Origin: Glaciozyma antarctica PI12 | Taxonomy: Eukaryota > Basidiomycota > Microbotryomycetes > Kriegeriales > Camptobasidiaceae | DNA: 64,000 nucleotides | Direction: 5' to 3' | Assembly (NCBI GenBank): GCA_002917775.1 | Contig: KZ627155.1 | Span: 1-64,000 of the forward strand | In this document: piece by piece, positions 1 to 11,732 of the stretch | Layout of the letters: every line of letters starts with the position of its first letter | Position numbering within the stretch: the first letter of the stretch is position 1 | Made by a program: the position numbers and the translations under genes | Notes under the pieces: generated by a model | The model's input: the letters and a program-made list of their open reading frames with translations, nothing else | What the model was told of the DNA's origin: nothing | Databases searched by the model: none

Positions 1-125
1 CCTAACCTAACCTAACCCTAACCCTAACCCTAACCCTAACCCTAACCCTAACCCTAACCCTAACCCTAACCCTAACCCTAACCCTAACCCTAACCCTAAC
101 CCTAACCCTAACCCTAACCCTAACC
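1..125. repeat. Telomere repeat tract
   Basis: About 20 copies of CCCTAA run from base 1, which is TTAGGG read toward the chromosome end. The outermost three units are five-base CCTAA variants and the rest are regular six-base units. The tract stops sharply at about base 125 and passes into unique sequence. This marks the window as a true chromosome end. Confidence 0.97.
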
Positions 126-635
126 TCCTCACGCCCATGGTTAGTTCATTACTTGCCTTTGACTCATTTTGACGCCATGGCTACTAAAACTCAAGTACGG
201 CTGCCTTGAAAGGCGCTTGACACGGCCGCAGCACAATCAGGGCGTGCTTCACAACCTCGCTAGCAAGTCAACTACTTTTACTATCGTCCTCTTCCACTCG
301 CCGCCTCCATCCTCCAATCCGGCTCCTTCTTGCGCATACCCAGCAACAATTTCGACATCTGCCAAGCACCCGTAATTCCTATCCCAGGTAGTCAAAATTC
401 TCGCTCGCTCACTCTCCCAACTTTGTTCTCCGCATTCAACAGCTCCAAAAAACATCGGCAGATCGTTTCAGCATCGCTAAACCAAGAGTCGTTGCTATTA
501 AAAAAGGGGAAAGGGAAGAACTAAGAAAGGTGTGTTGTGATTATGCCTGCACGACGTACGAAAGACGAAAAAGGGATGCAGGGATTGACGACGGACGAAC
601 CCGAAAGAAGAGTAGTGGGGGGAGGGAGGAGGGAA
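126..635. other. Subtelomeric spacer, no gene seen
   Basis: About 510 bp of unique, moderately AT-richer sequence lie between the telomere repeat and the stop codon of VTS1. I see no tandem repeat, no helicase-type subtelomeric gene and no open frame with the codon bias of the neighbours. It probably holds the VTS1 3' untranslated region. Confidence 0.6.
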
Positions 636-3473
636 TCAAGGGTCGCGCTCGGGAGGAGGGGATTCCGAGCGCGTCGAAGCTCCGTCGTGCGCGCCAGGAA
701 CGCCGTCGCCTGGAAGAGCCATGTTCATCTTACCGCGAACGGTCTCAAAGACCCTGCGTGCACCATCGTCAGCTTCAACCCGAGCGCGGGAGAGAGGAGA
801 GGACGCACTTGAGCAACTTCCTCCGAGCGCCGAGCGCCGAAACTCCCTTGCCCTCGAGTCCCGCATCATCGAGAAGGACCATCTCGCGCCAGTGCGACCC
901 TTCAAAGTTGGGCGTGTACTTGTGGAGACGGAGGGAGCGGAGCCAGGCGGGGATGTCGCCGAGGAGGGAGAGGTCGACGGCTTCGTCGGGGTTCGAGCCC
1001 GAGCCGACGGTCGAGGGGAGGTTCGTCTTGCCGCCAGGTGACCGGTCGCTCTGGCGAGGAGAACGACGAGGAGATCCCATGCCGCCTGCGTGCGTGAAGT
1101 CTCGTTAGTGAGTGAGCGAGACGAGGAGAGGAAACGGCGACGCACCCATGCCCATCCCCATCATGCCGTTCATGCCCATCCCATTCATGCCCATCCCGAA
1201 TCCTCGGCCACCAGGACTGAGCATCGCCTGCTGCTGCTGCTGCTGAAGTCCCATCATCTGGACCGGCGTCAACGCGATCCCCTGCGCAGCTCATCAGCTC
1301 CCGATCGCACACCTCGACCTCAACGAAGGGACTCACCGCCGCCGCCGCCATGTTGAGCTGCTGCATCTGCTGCTGCTGCATCATCTGCTGCTGAAGCGCA
1401 AACAGGTTCGCGAGCTGAGCGTTCGCGCTCAAGTTCGCCGGCGAGCCCATCCCGAACGCGCCCATCCCGTGCTGCGAGTACTGGTCCGAGCTATCGACCG
1501 CCGGCGAGCCCAGTCCGTTGCGCCAGTTCTGCTGCGCCGCGACGGCCGCTTGCTGAGAGGAGAGGCCGGGAGAGGCGGCGCCGGAGCGGAGCTGCTGCTG
1601 ATGTTGCTGTTGCTGCTGCTGGAGACCCGCGAGGCCGAGGTTGATCGCGTTCTGCTGAGCCGAGTTGAGCTGGCTCGGAGAGACGCGACGCTGCTGCTGG
1701 CCGTTCGTCGAAGCCTGCGCCGGCTGATCATCGTACATGCCTCCCAGCGCCCCTCCACCAAAGCCTGTCGCGCCGCTTCCGCTGATCCGCGCGCTGCGAC
1801 GGAACTTGCGAACGTCGTCGAGGACGATCCCCGCCTGCCCCGTCGTCGTACCCGTCGCCCAACTCCCGAGCTTCGCCGTCGCGCCATCAAGGCCCGGCGA
1901 CGCGAGTCCTCCAAAGCTCCCTCCTTCGCCGCCGCCCTTGGAGCCAAACATGGGCATGAGTGGCGTGTTGACCATGCTCGCCCAGTTGCCGCCTACGATC
2001 GGGGAGAGCTGAGAGTCGAAATCGGGAGCGGGGGAGCGAAGGAAGGATGCTGAGGGAGGACCAGTCGATTGGGAGAGGTTCATTCCGGCATGAGAGTTGT
2101 TGGGCTGAGCGGCTGCGCGAGGGAGTCAGTGAGTGTGCACAAGGAGGAGGAAGCGACGCAACGCACGTTCTCCAGTCGAGCCGGTACTCTTGGGACGCTC
2201 GACGTTCCGCCCGCTAGGGGAGGGACTCCTACGCTCGACGACGCGCTCCTTCTCGCTCCAGAGCGGGCTCTTGACGCCGTCCGCACCGCTCGCGCCGAGG
2301 AGGATGTTGGCGGGAGCCGAGATCCTCGAACTGGCCTTGAGCTTGGCGCGCTGGCTGGCGAGCGTGGCTGCTGCTGCGGCGTCCTCGGCCTGCGTCGTCG
2401 TGGTAGGGGAGACGGGAGCGGGAGGGAGGGTGGTGGCCGAGTGAGGGGAGAGGTACGTGTCGCCGGAGAGGGACTGGCGAGCGTACTGGCGGACTGCAGG
2501 CGAGGCGGGAGACTTGAGACCCATTGCAGCAAGCTTGGCGTCCATCTGAGCTTCCATCGAGGCTGCGTGCGTCCGTCTGAGGTTAGCTGGGTCGCAATGT
2601 AGGTATGAGCGAGCGCACCTTGTCCAGGGTTGGCAGGACTGAGCAAGGCAGTGATCGGGTCGGCCCTCGCCATCTGTTGAAGGACGGTGACGAAGAAACG
2701 CATCTGAACCTGAGTGCTGCTCTGCAAGAGCGAGTACAAGGCGGCGGTACGCTCTGCTTCGGAGAGGACGCGGAACCACTGCTCGATCGCCGAGAGCTCC
2801 TCCTTGAAGTTGGCGTCGAGAGATGCAGCGGCCATCTCCTCGAGAGTCGCCTCGTAGTGCTGAAGGTCTTCGAACCAGCGGTCGATAGCTGCGCGCGCGT
2901 GGGGTTAGCTTGGTGCGGGAGAGGGGCGAGAGGAGGGAGTGGGCTAACCATCAGCTGCAGAGGGAGAGAGCGAGTTAGCGTTCATTCTTCGTCGGTCGTT
3001 CAGCTGGCGTCGTCGTTCCCTCCTCGTCGTCGTTGTCGTCTCCGCTCAAGCCCTTCTTCTACGAACCGAATGGCCCCTCTTCCGGTCCTCCAGCCTCAGA
3101 GGCGGTCCCCCAGTCCCCACTCCAACAGCAACCGAGGAAGGACGAACTCACTCTCTGGACTAGCAAAGCTCGCCTGACCTCCAGCGTTGCCAACGGACAG
3201 CAAGTCACTCGCGGGCCTCCCTCCTCCGTTCCTCGGGTTCGGACTCGCCGCCGCCGTCACATCCCTTCCCCATCCTCTCCCCGCTGCTCCTGCGGCATCC
3301 ACGCTAGCGCGGTACCGTTGGTCGCCACCCGTTCGCGGACCGTTGAGGTTGTAGGACGCGTTGGCGGAGGGGTTCGAGTGCGACGAGGTCGAAGAGGCTA
3401 GGCCGGCGTGGGAGTGAGAATGGGAGTGGGAGTGCCCTGGTCGCTGGGACTGGGGTGGGGATTGGTTGGACAT
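636..3473 (-). CDS. VTS1: VTS1/Smaug-type RNA-binding protein with SAM domain
   Basis: Vts1 family proteins bind hairpins in mRNA through a SAM domain and recruit deadenylation, acting in the cytoplasm. The start [10 protein letters not shown] (3473) is followed by a Ser/His-rich leader. Next comes the conserved N-terminal Vts1 helical domain ([19 protein letters not shown], then [20 protein letters not shown] and [15 protein letters not shown], about 2900-2640). A long Gln/Ala/Gly-rich disordered middle follows (about 2450-1250). The SAM domain ([18 protein letters not shown], then [20 protein letters not shown], about 960-809) closes it. A 55 bp intron (754-808) joins the SAM helix to the last exon, [10 protein letters not shown], which ends at 636. 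Order and lengths match fungal Vts1. Three CTG runs on the plus strand give polyglutamine. It is the gene nearest the telomere and diverges from the next gene across about 360 bp holding GA and CT tracts. Confidence 0.93.
1225..1625. repeat. CTG/CAG trinucleotide runs in VTS1
   Basis: Short runs of CTG (read as CAG on the coding strand) occur near 1228-1245, 1362-1394 and 1588-1623. All are in frame and encode polyglutamine blocks of the disordered VTS1 middle region. Confidence 0.85.
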
Positions 3474-3832
3474 GGTCGTCGTCGTCGTCGTTCGTCGTCG
3501 TTTGCTGCTGCTTGGTGACTTCAAGTCGTCGTCGGCGGGGGGGTAAGGCGGGCTGTTGATTGATCTGAGCTCTGAACCTGCCGATTTGATTCGGTCTAGC
3601 AGAGAAGAGTCGGCGGAGAGAGAGAGAGAGTCGAGTAGCCCAGCTGAAGACAAAAGAAAGAGCGAGGGAGAGCGACTCAGCCAAGTTTCAATCTTGTGAA
3701 AATTTCAAGTTGAGGATCGTCTGTGAAATCGACTCAATAGGGGTTCCAAGCTTGGAGCGCTCTGTCTCTCTCTCTCTCCGACTCTGCTCTTCGTCTCTTC
3801 CACTCCGCGGGTTCGAATCTCAGCGAACGAGA
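3474..3832. promoter_or_regulatory. Divergent promoter region, VTS1 / epimerase
   Basis: The spacer between two divergent starts carries a GA run near 3615-3630 and a CT run near 3761-3779. Such polypurine/polypyrimidine tracts are common near fungal transcription starts. The assignment is by position only and no factor site is claimed. Confidence 0.45.
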
Positions 3833-5175
3833 ATGGTAAAAGTTTTGGTAACTGGAGCGAGCGGTCTCTTGGGCAGAGCGACGTTCTCAGCCTTCAAACA
3901 AGCAGGACACCAAGGTCAGCTCTCCCTCCTCAGCCTTCGCTCACCGAACTCACTCTGCTCCTTTGCAGTCACTGGAACAGCATTCACTCGAGCGGGAGAA
4001 GGACTCGTTCAGGTGAGCTCGCGCAGCTGTGGTCGGCGAGCGCAAGCTGACCCCGCACTGCAGATCGACCTCCAGGACACGGCGGCTCTCGAAGCTCTCC
4101 TCGCTCAGCTCAGTCCAGATGGTACGCCGTTGCTTCAGTCTACGCTCAGCACGCGCCTGACTACGCTTCAGTCGTCGTTCACTGCGCCGCCGAACGCCGA
4201 CCCGACGTTGCTGAAGCCGTTCGTCCCTCCCTCCCTCTCCTGCCCTCTCTCGCTAACCCAGTCCTACAGAACCCCTCCGCCGTGCACGAGGTCCGCCATT
4301 CCTTCCCCACCCTCTGCGCCAGCTGACCCCCACGCGACAGCTAAACGTCTCCCTCCCCACCACCCTCTCCACCCTCTCCCGCTCTCCCGCCCACCCCTTC
4401 TCCCTCGTCTACATCTCCACCGACTACGTTTTCGATGGCGCCGCGCCTGACGGAGGATATACCCCTGCCGACGCGGTGGGACCGACGAACTTGTACGGCC
4501 GGACAAAGGAGCTCGGAGAACGCGCCGTCGTAGCTGGGATCAAGGCGGGAGGACGAGGGACAGTCTTGCGCGTACCAGTCTTGTGAGCTCTCTTCCATGG
4601 CACGAGGAGGAAAGGACTAACGAGGAACGAAGGTACGGACCCGTGGAGACCAACTCGGAATCAGCGATCAACATCCTCCTCGACCTCACGCGCGTCGCAG
4701 CGACGGGTGAGAAGGAGATCAAGATGGACGACTGGGCGATCCGGTACCCCACCAACGTGCTCGACGTCGCTCGCGTTCTCGTCTCCCTCGCCGGTCCGTC
4801 CCTCCCTCCCGCTCTCGCGCCTCGCTAACTCTCCACCAGTCCACGCGGGTCATCTTCCCCCGATCCTCCATTTCTCAACCCAGGCGCCCTATACGAAGTA
4901 CACTATCTGCCAGCTCCTTGCGTCCCTTCATTCCCCGCCGCTCGATATCGACTCGATGGTGCCTGTCCCCGATGGACCAAAGGAGGGAGAGACGATCAGG
5001 CCTAGGGATTGCCATCTCTCGAACGTGCGTCGTCGTCCTCTTGATTCTGGTGAGGCGAGCTGATGAGGGTGGGGGAGGATAGAGCGATCTGGAGAAGTTG
5101 GGGATTGAGACGGGAGGAGTCGAGTTTGCGCAGTGGTGGACCGAGTGGTTGGCCGAGGAGGGGAAGCGGGCGTAG
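3833..5175 (+). CDS. RmlD/MAT2B-type NAD(P)-dependent epimerase-reductase
   Basis: This is an extended short-chain dehydrogenase of the dTDP-4-dehydrorhamnose reductase (RmlD) family, closest in layout to methionine adenosyltransferase regulatory subunit beta. The start MVKVLVTGASGLLGRATF carries the glycine-rich NAD(P) motif. Downstream come VYISTDYVFDG and a YGRTK segment (the Tyr-x-x-x-Lys catalytic pair), then GTVLRVPVLYGPVE, a MDDWAIRYPTNVLDVARVL stretch and the C-terminus VEFAQWWTEWLAEEGKRA. About six short introns interrupt it. The family substrate cannot be read from sequence: it could be a sugar-nucleotide reductase or a MAT2B-like regulatory protein. In fungi without a rhamnose pathway the latter is more likely. 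It is tail-to-tail with SMC1, with 161 bp between stop codons. Confidence 0.85.
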
Positions 5176-5336
5176 GTAGAGTGGCTACAGCAGTAACGTA
5201 GCGAATGATGCGTGCTCTAGCAGAGATGGAGGGAGCGAGATCGAAGGCGAGAGCGAGCGAGAGAACGAGAGCGAGAAGACGGAAAGCAACAAACACGCTG
5301 ATTGCACGAAGGTACAGAAAAGGGGACAGCAAAAGC

Positions 5337-8300
5337 CTACTGCGCGTACTGCTCAAGCTGCGAAATCGATGCGCGTCAGTCCCGCTTTCGTCGAGCGCGG
5401 AGAGAGAGCGTACGTTGAGAGTCAACGTCTTGGATCCGCCGTCGCGGTACACGCCGACCAACGCAGCTGCTTGCTCGTAGAACTGTGAAAGGGAGTCAGT
5501 TGACGCGCGCAGCGAGTAGGAGAGAGCGAGAGGCGCACGGCAGCTTTGAGTGTGATGGTGAGGAATCTGCGCGACGGAATTCGTTAGCTTTCGCCCTTTC
5601 AAAAGCGCGAGAGGACGCACTGGAAGTCGGGGTTCGCCAATCGCTGAACGTAGCGCGCGATGCGAGAGACGTTGGTATTCTGCGATCAGGATCAGCTCGA
5701 CGTCTGCGAAGCCGGAAAGGGAGACGACGTACGTCGAGCGCAGCATCCACCTCGTCGAGAACGAAGAAAGGCGAAGGGTGGTACGAGTGGATCGCGAAGA
5801 GGAGCGCCAGCGCCGCCATCGTCTTCTCCCCTCCCGAGAGCTGGTCCATGTCCCTGAATCGCTTCATCGGCGGCATGGCGTGGTACTTGATTCCGTGGAG
5901 GTACGGTTCCTGCGTCCCATCAATCAGCTCCGGTGCCGAGCGCGAGACGAGCGAAAACGAACCTCGCTGTCTTCGAGACTAAGGTACGCGACTCCTCCCA
6001 TCGGCGCAGCCTTGCCCTTCGTGAGGTCCTTGTAGACCTCGTCGATGCGGTCCGAGATGTGGTTATACGCCTTGTTGAACAGGTCACATCGCTCCTTCTT
6101 GATCGCAGTGAAGGCGTCCTTGGCGTCCTTCGCCGTCTGGCGCGCCTTGTCGAACTCGCCGTCAATCTCCTTGAAGCGCGCTTCCGAATCACCGAGTCTG
6201 CGAGCAATGCGATTTAGCGGAGGTCTGAGGCACGAATGAGCGACAGGACGCACCGTTCGATCGCCTTCATGTTGGGCGAGAGCTTCTCCATCTCGGACTG
6301 AACCTTCGTGATCGCTCCGAGCAAGACTTCCTCCATCGCCTCAGTCGCATCCTGCGAGCCAACATTCAAGACACTATCTCAGCCCGTAGAAACTGGCGAC
6401 TCATTCGTCCAGCTCCTCGTCCAGCGACTCGAAATCGACCTCGACGCCGTAGTTGGTAATCTCGGCCGCTCGCTGAGTCCCGTCGTCCTCGCCGTCGACG
6501 TCCATCGGGATCGGAGCAGGGACAGCCTGCGCGAGGAGAGGTGAGTACTTGCGAGCCGAGTAGGAAGGAACGAAGGCTCACCTCGATCGAAATGCTGTCG
6601 AGTGAGCCCTTCTCCAGAGGAAGCTCGATCTCCTCGAGCTTGCACCGTCGGTAGATGGCGAACCGCTCGGACGACAGCTTCTCAATCTCGTCGTTCTGCA
6701 GAGGAACGAGGTCAGCTCCGTCTCGCTCCCCACGCGAAAGGAACTCACGCAAGCCGCAATCTCCTTCATCGCCTTGTCGAGGTCCCTCGCGCTCTTCCCT
6801 CCCTTCTTGCGCACCTCGTCCAGCTCGACGTTCTTCGCGGCGAGAGCCTCCTGCAGTTCGACGAGCGTCTCCTTGAGCTCCTCGATCTCGCCCTCGATAG
6901 TGACGAGCTCGGCCGACGTCGTCTCCTTCTCCTCCTGGAGGCGCGTGAGTTTCGCGCGCTCGGTAGCTGCGGTAGCGTGAAGAGTGGCGAGGCGGTCGCG
7001 GACGCTTTGGACTTGGTCGCCGTTGAACTTGATCCTGCGAGGGTGGTGTCAGGGGAGCTCGAAACGGGCACGAGGAGAGAGAGACGAACTGATGAGACAG
7101 CTTCGCCATCTGAGTGTCGAACTTGAGCCGCGCCTCGTTGTCCTCCTGCGCTCCACGAAGCTGCTTCTGCTCGTACTCGCGAATGTTGGCAACCTTGATT
7201 CGGCGGCAGAACGCGGCAAAGATCGAGTCCTCCTCGGCGTCGACGACAGCCTGGAAGCCGAGAGCCTTCTCCTCGATGGCTTCGAGCTCGCTCGTCGTCT
7301 TGGCGACCTGAGACTTGAGGCCTGCGACGGTCTTCTTGAGAACCTTGAGCTCCGAGGTGACGCCGTTGAGGCGGCCAGTCGTAGCGGTCTGTTGATCAGG
7401 ACTAGTTAGCGGCGTACGAGGAGAATGGGGGAGAGTTACGCACGAGATCATCCTTCGCAAGCCTCAGCTCCGACTCGAGCCGCGTGATCTCAAAGACGAG
7501 CGTGTCCTCGACTCCCGCACGCGGCCTGTTCTTGTGAATCTCCTGCAGCTTCGCCTGCGCCTCAGTCGCGCGCGCCCTCGCCACTGCAACGCGAGTCAGT
7601 CCTTGCGCCGTTTGTGAGCGAAAGCAGAGACGCACCATCGACTTCGCGCTCCTCAAACTGCCGACCTTGACCATCCCTCGCCGACGTTCCACCCGTGATG
7701 AGACCACTGCGGTGAATGACCGTTCCCTCGAGCGTAACAGCTGCGTCAACTCGTCAGCTCCCCAGTCCCGCCGCCCACGCAAAGAGGGAAGAACGCACCC
7801 TTGACCTCCTGCCCCTTGTCGTAGCAAACATGACGAGCGATCTCCATCGTGTCGCAAACCAGAGCATTCCCGCACGCATGCTGCATCGCGCGCTCGACGC
7901 TCGGATCGTGCTGAATCACGTCGATTGCGAGGCGAGCGCCTTTCGCGAACGAACGGAACTTGTCGTTGACGGCCTTGGCTTGGATCGTCTCGAGCGGGAC
8001 GAAAGTCGCTTGGCCGGCGCGCTGGACGCGCATGTACTGTGGGCGAGAGGGAATCAGCGTGCGCTTGAAGTGAGCGCGCGAGGAGGAACGCACCTCGATG
8101 CAGGCGATCGCAGTCTTCTCGTTGTCGACGACGACAGAGTCAATGTTGCGTCCGAGAATGGTCGTGACGGCGATGCTGTACTTGCTATGCGTAGGCTTGC
8201 AGAGGTCGATCACGCGGCCCTTGACGCCGGGGAAGGTGCGCTTGAGGTTCGCGAGCGTCTCCCTGAACTTGGCGTCGCGTTCGCTCTCCTGCTTGTCGAC

Positions 8301-10324
8301 GCCTGCTTGCTGAATCTTCTGAAGCGCGGCGGCGAGCTTCTCGTTGAGTTCCGCTTCAGTTTGGCTGCGCAGGGGTCGTCAGCGTTGGCAAGGGCAAGTT
8401 GAGGAAGAGAGAACGCAACGCACGCCAAGTCGACCTTCTTCCGTTGAGCATCGTCGTACGAGTGCTTCGCCTTCTTGAGGTCGTCGGCAACCTGCTTGAC
8501 CTTTGCCTCTGTCTGCGCAAACCTCGTCAGCTCCAACTCTTCGCCCACTGACCACTCTACCACGCACCGTCGCCTTGCGCTCGCTCAAGCTAGCCTCGTC
8601 CACTTCAAGCTTCGCCATCTTGCGCTGCGAGACCTCAAGCGAATCCTGAGCGGCATTGAGAGCGTCGCGCTTCGTCTTCTCCTCGTGATGCAGCGTAGCG
8701 AGGGACTGACGCTCCGAGACGGCCTTCGTGTTGGCGGTGGCTTTCCTGTGGCGATCGAGTCAGCGGAAGAGCAGAAAGCTGGGCAGGCTGAACGAACAGG
8801 TCGCGGTACTCCTTGAGGTCCTCGGGGCCGAGCGTGATGCCCTTCGACTTGGCAATCTTCGCTTGAGCGTCTGCGCGGAGGACCCTATCGTCAGTCGATG
8901 GCACAGGCGAGTAATGACGGGGGAAGGAACGAACCATCGTGTCGCTTCGCAGCCTTCTTGACGTCGGCGAGATCGGTTTCGAGTGCGGCGAGCTTGGTCT
9001 CTCCCTTCTCAAGATCGTCCTCGATAGACGCAGCGTTCGACTCGGCCACCTTGAGCTTCTTCGCAGCGTGCGCCAGCTTCGCCTCGATCGCATCCAGGTC
9101 AGGCCTCTGCGCGTGTGTCGCATCAGCTCCCCTCGCGGCTTCAAAAAGCGAAAACGAAAACGCGCCTTCTCCTCGAGTTCCTTCTCCCGCTTGTGCACGA
9201 TCTTTTCCTGCCTCGTAACCTCCTTCTGCGCCTTGGTGACCTCCTTCTTCGCCGCCTTCTGCTCCTCCTCAAACTGCACATTCTCCGCTCGAAGTCCATC
9301 GAGCGCCTCGTTCTTCGCCTCGATCGTCTCGACGCTCCCTCGGATCCCCTCCTCGATGTGAAACAGCTTCCAAACGAGGTGCTGCACGATCGCCTGCTCC
9401 TTCTCCGACTCGAGAGCGCGGAATCGCTCCGCCTCCTTCTTCATCTCCTTGTACTGCTTGATCTCGCCGTTAACGCCCTTGCGACGCGAGTGCTGGGCGA
9501 CAGAGGTCTCGGTCGCTTTGGTGAGGGCGGAGGAGGCAGCGTCGTAGGCTTCCTTGAGGTCGAGCGAGCCGGAGATCTGGTCGATGAGCTTGGCGAGGTC
9601 CTTGGGGGATTGGGACGCGACGGCTTCGACGTCGCCCTGCGAGAGGTGTCAGTGAGCGTGTGCAGCGGTATATAAGGCTAGGAGGACGCACCTGGAAGAC
9701 GAGGAAGTTCTTGGCCTTGACGAGGATGTTGAATCCCTCGAGCGTCTCGTTGTACTTCTTGTACGCGACCGCCTTGCCGTTGAGCTTGTACTCGGACGCA
9801 CCAGCGGTGGAAATACTGCACTCGCAGCTCATCAGTTGTGTCCTCCTCCCACAGACACCTCAACGCGAGACTCACCTGCGCTGGAACCTCCACTCCTTCC
9901 CCTTGCTGTCGATGTAGACCGCGATAACGTACGCCTTGCGCTCTCCATCCCCTTCCTCCTCCCCACTCTCCTCCTCCTCACTGCTGTCCTCCACGTCCTC
10001 CCTCGCCTTCTCCTTTCCCTTGCCCTTCTTCTTCCCACTCCGATACACGAGGTCCTTGAGCGCTGCCGAGCGGAGAGAGGCGGACCGAACGCCCAGGACA
10101 AAGGAGATGGCGTCCATCAGGTTCGATTTGCCTGCTCCATTGGGACCGATGACGGCGGTGAAGGAGCGGAAGGGGCCGCTGTGGCGAGAGGGAGTCAGTG
10201 GGAGGACGCGTGGAGAGAAGCGCGTTGGCTCGCGATGGAGGGGCAGGAGGAGCGGGGTGTGAACGTACAGAGTTTGGTGACCTGCGTAACTCTTGAAGTT
10301 GTAGAGTTCTAGGCGGTCGAGCAT
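5337..10324 (-). CDS. SMC1: Cohesin ATPase subunit SMC1
   Basis: Smc1 pairs with Smc3 to form the ring of cohesin, which holds sister chromatids together in the nucleus. The start [20 protein letters not shown] (10324) is typical for Smc1. Walker [11 protein letters not shown] lies near 10147-10118. Two long coiled-coil arms flank a hinge (about 8250-7650, including [20 protein letters not shown]). The ABC signature [16 protein letters not shown] (about 5840) and Walker [13 protein letters not shown] (about 5765) are intact. The last intron joins SKTLTLN to LEQYAQ and the stop at 5337. Total length, about 1,250 residues, fits the family. About fifteen introns of 50-75 bp occur. A Lys-rich then Glu/Ser-rich acidic insert (about 10040-9945) sits just after the Walker A lobe and is longer than in yeast Smc1. 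Confidence 0.95.
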
Positions 10325-10969
10325 TGTGGCGCGGAGAGGGGAGGTGAGGGGGAGGAGAGGGAGGGCGCGAGTAACCGATTTCGCTGGGGTTGGTCGATCT
10401 GGCTGGCGCGCTGCTTGCTGAGCGTGAAGTCGGCTGTGAGCAAAGGCTGGCTCTGAGCTGCTCAGCTGTACGCTTCGGGGGGAGGAGGAGGAGAAGCCGC
10501 CCTCGACGCGACTTGCCAGCTGAGGAAAACTAAATGCTGATTATCCTAGGCACCTGCAGGGGTAGCCTCGAGCGAGCGAAGCCAGGAGCGCTCCTTCCCT
10601 CTCCCTCTTCCTCTCCCAGCACGATAGCCGGGACTCGAGGTCAGAAGGAATCCTGCTGAGTGCGCGAGGAGAACGCCGGAAGGACGATTCAGCCCAACCC
10701 AGCTCGCTGTCCTCGTCGCGCGCCCTTTCCTTCTCCTCCGACACTGCTCGAGAACGCGTTGAGTCGATACCCAGGTACGCGAGCTCCTTCACGCTCTTTG
10801 AGGTACTTAGAAGCGACAGTCGCTGCACTCAAGAGAGACAGTGGCTCGCCCGACACCGCTGGTGTCTCCCGCGACGCGAGAGGCCCGCACACCCTCGAAG
10901 CTCCGCACAGAAGACGGAAAGAACTCCTGCTGATCTCGCACCTAGGCAGCTTCCATCCTCCTCCCGGCC
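10325..10969. other. Intergenic spacer, SMC1 / coiled-coil gene
   Basis: This is a 645 bp spacer between divergent starts. No frame here shows the strong C/G third-position bias of the real genes. It presumably holds both promoters and 5' untranslated regions. Confidence 0.5.
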
Positions 10970-11732
10970 ATGCCATCCACCTTCTGCTTCGGTTCCGAGT
11001 CTCGCGATCCCTCTCCGTGAGTCTGAATTCCTCCTCTCCTAGCACTCAGTACTGACCCTGAACCTCTTTCAGTCGTCCGGTCGACTTCAAGCCACCGCCT
11101 CATACACCCACCGCCAGCGCGAACCCTGAGAACGCGATCCCGACAATGTCCACTCTTCGCGTCGCTCCGTAAGTCCCGCTCGGCCTCTTTCAGTCTGCGA
11201 CCTGCTCACACTTCAGACCATTCGTAGTACCTCCTACTCCCTCCACCACGCGCGCATTCAACTCGGCTATCTCCACCGCTACAACTCCCTTCAATCCCTC
11301 CACAAGACCCTTCAACGCCGTCTCAACCGCGCGCTCGCCAACATCTCGAGAGTCACCTCCAAGGTGCTCATTCTGCGGAAGCGACTTGTAGTCGCCGACA
11401 AGAGCCAAGCTGCTCTTCACGCCGCGACACTGAAGGCTGAGAGGAGGGAAACGGAGGCGCTCAACGAAGAAGCGAGGGCGCGGTGTCAAGTCTCGGAGCA
11501 CCAGGATCTCAAGGGGGAACCGTCTCTCGCCGAATTGCGTGAAAGGTTGGAGGAAGTGACTGAGGCGGTGGGCAGTGCGAAGGCGGGGGTCGGGGTGGCG
11601 AGCGAGCTGGAGATGGCCGGACGGGTTGCTTCTGTCGAGGGGCTGTTGATATCTTGCAACGCGCGTGCTGGCGGTCCTGTTCGTTTCCAGCCACCTTATC
11701 ACTCCGCTGATCCTTCTCGAGGGATACTGTGA
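10970..11732 (+). CDS. Uncharacterised small coiled-coil protein
   Basis: I do not recognise this gene. The model is MPSTFCFGSESRDPSP, an intron, RPVDFKPPPHTPTASANPE, an intron ending at a TAG acceptor near 11229, then one long exon to 11732. That exon begins TSYSLHHARIQLGYLHRYN, followed by LHKTLQRRLNRALANI and an Arg/Glu/Ala-rich stretch (ETEALNEEARARCQ, LRERLEEVTEAV) predicted to be helical and coiled. The frame was chosen because its codon thirds are almost all C or G from 11230 to 11450. Length is about 210 residues. No membrane segment or signal is visible. The N-terminal exons are less certain than the coiled-coil exon, and the C-terminus could be extended by another intron. Confidence 0.55.

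Noticed and set aside
530-1108. Long plus-strand open frame antisense to VTS1
   Set aside because: It is Arg/Ser/Pro-rich with no homology and lies opposite a conserved SAM-domain gene; GC-rich DNA gives few chance stops.
3795-3835. GGTTCGAATC-like box resembling a tRNA T-arm just before the epimerase start
   Set aside because: No matching T-stem, anticodon arm or acceptor stem can be drawn around it, and the upstream sequence is a CT tract.
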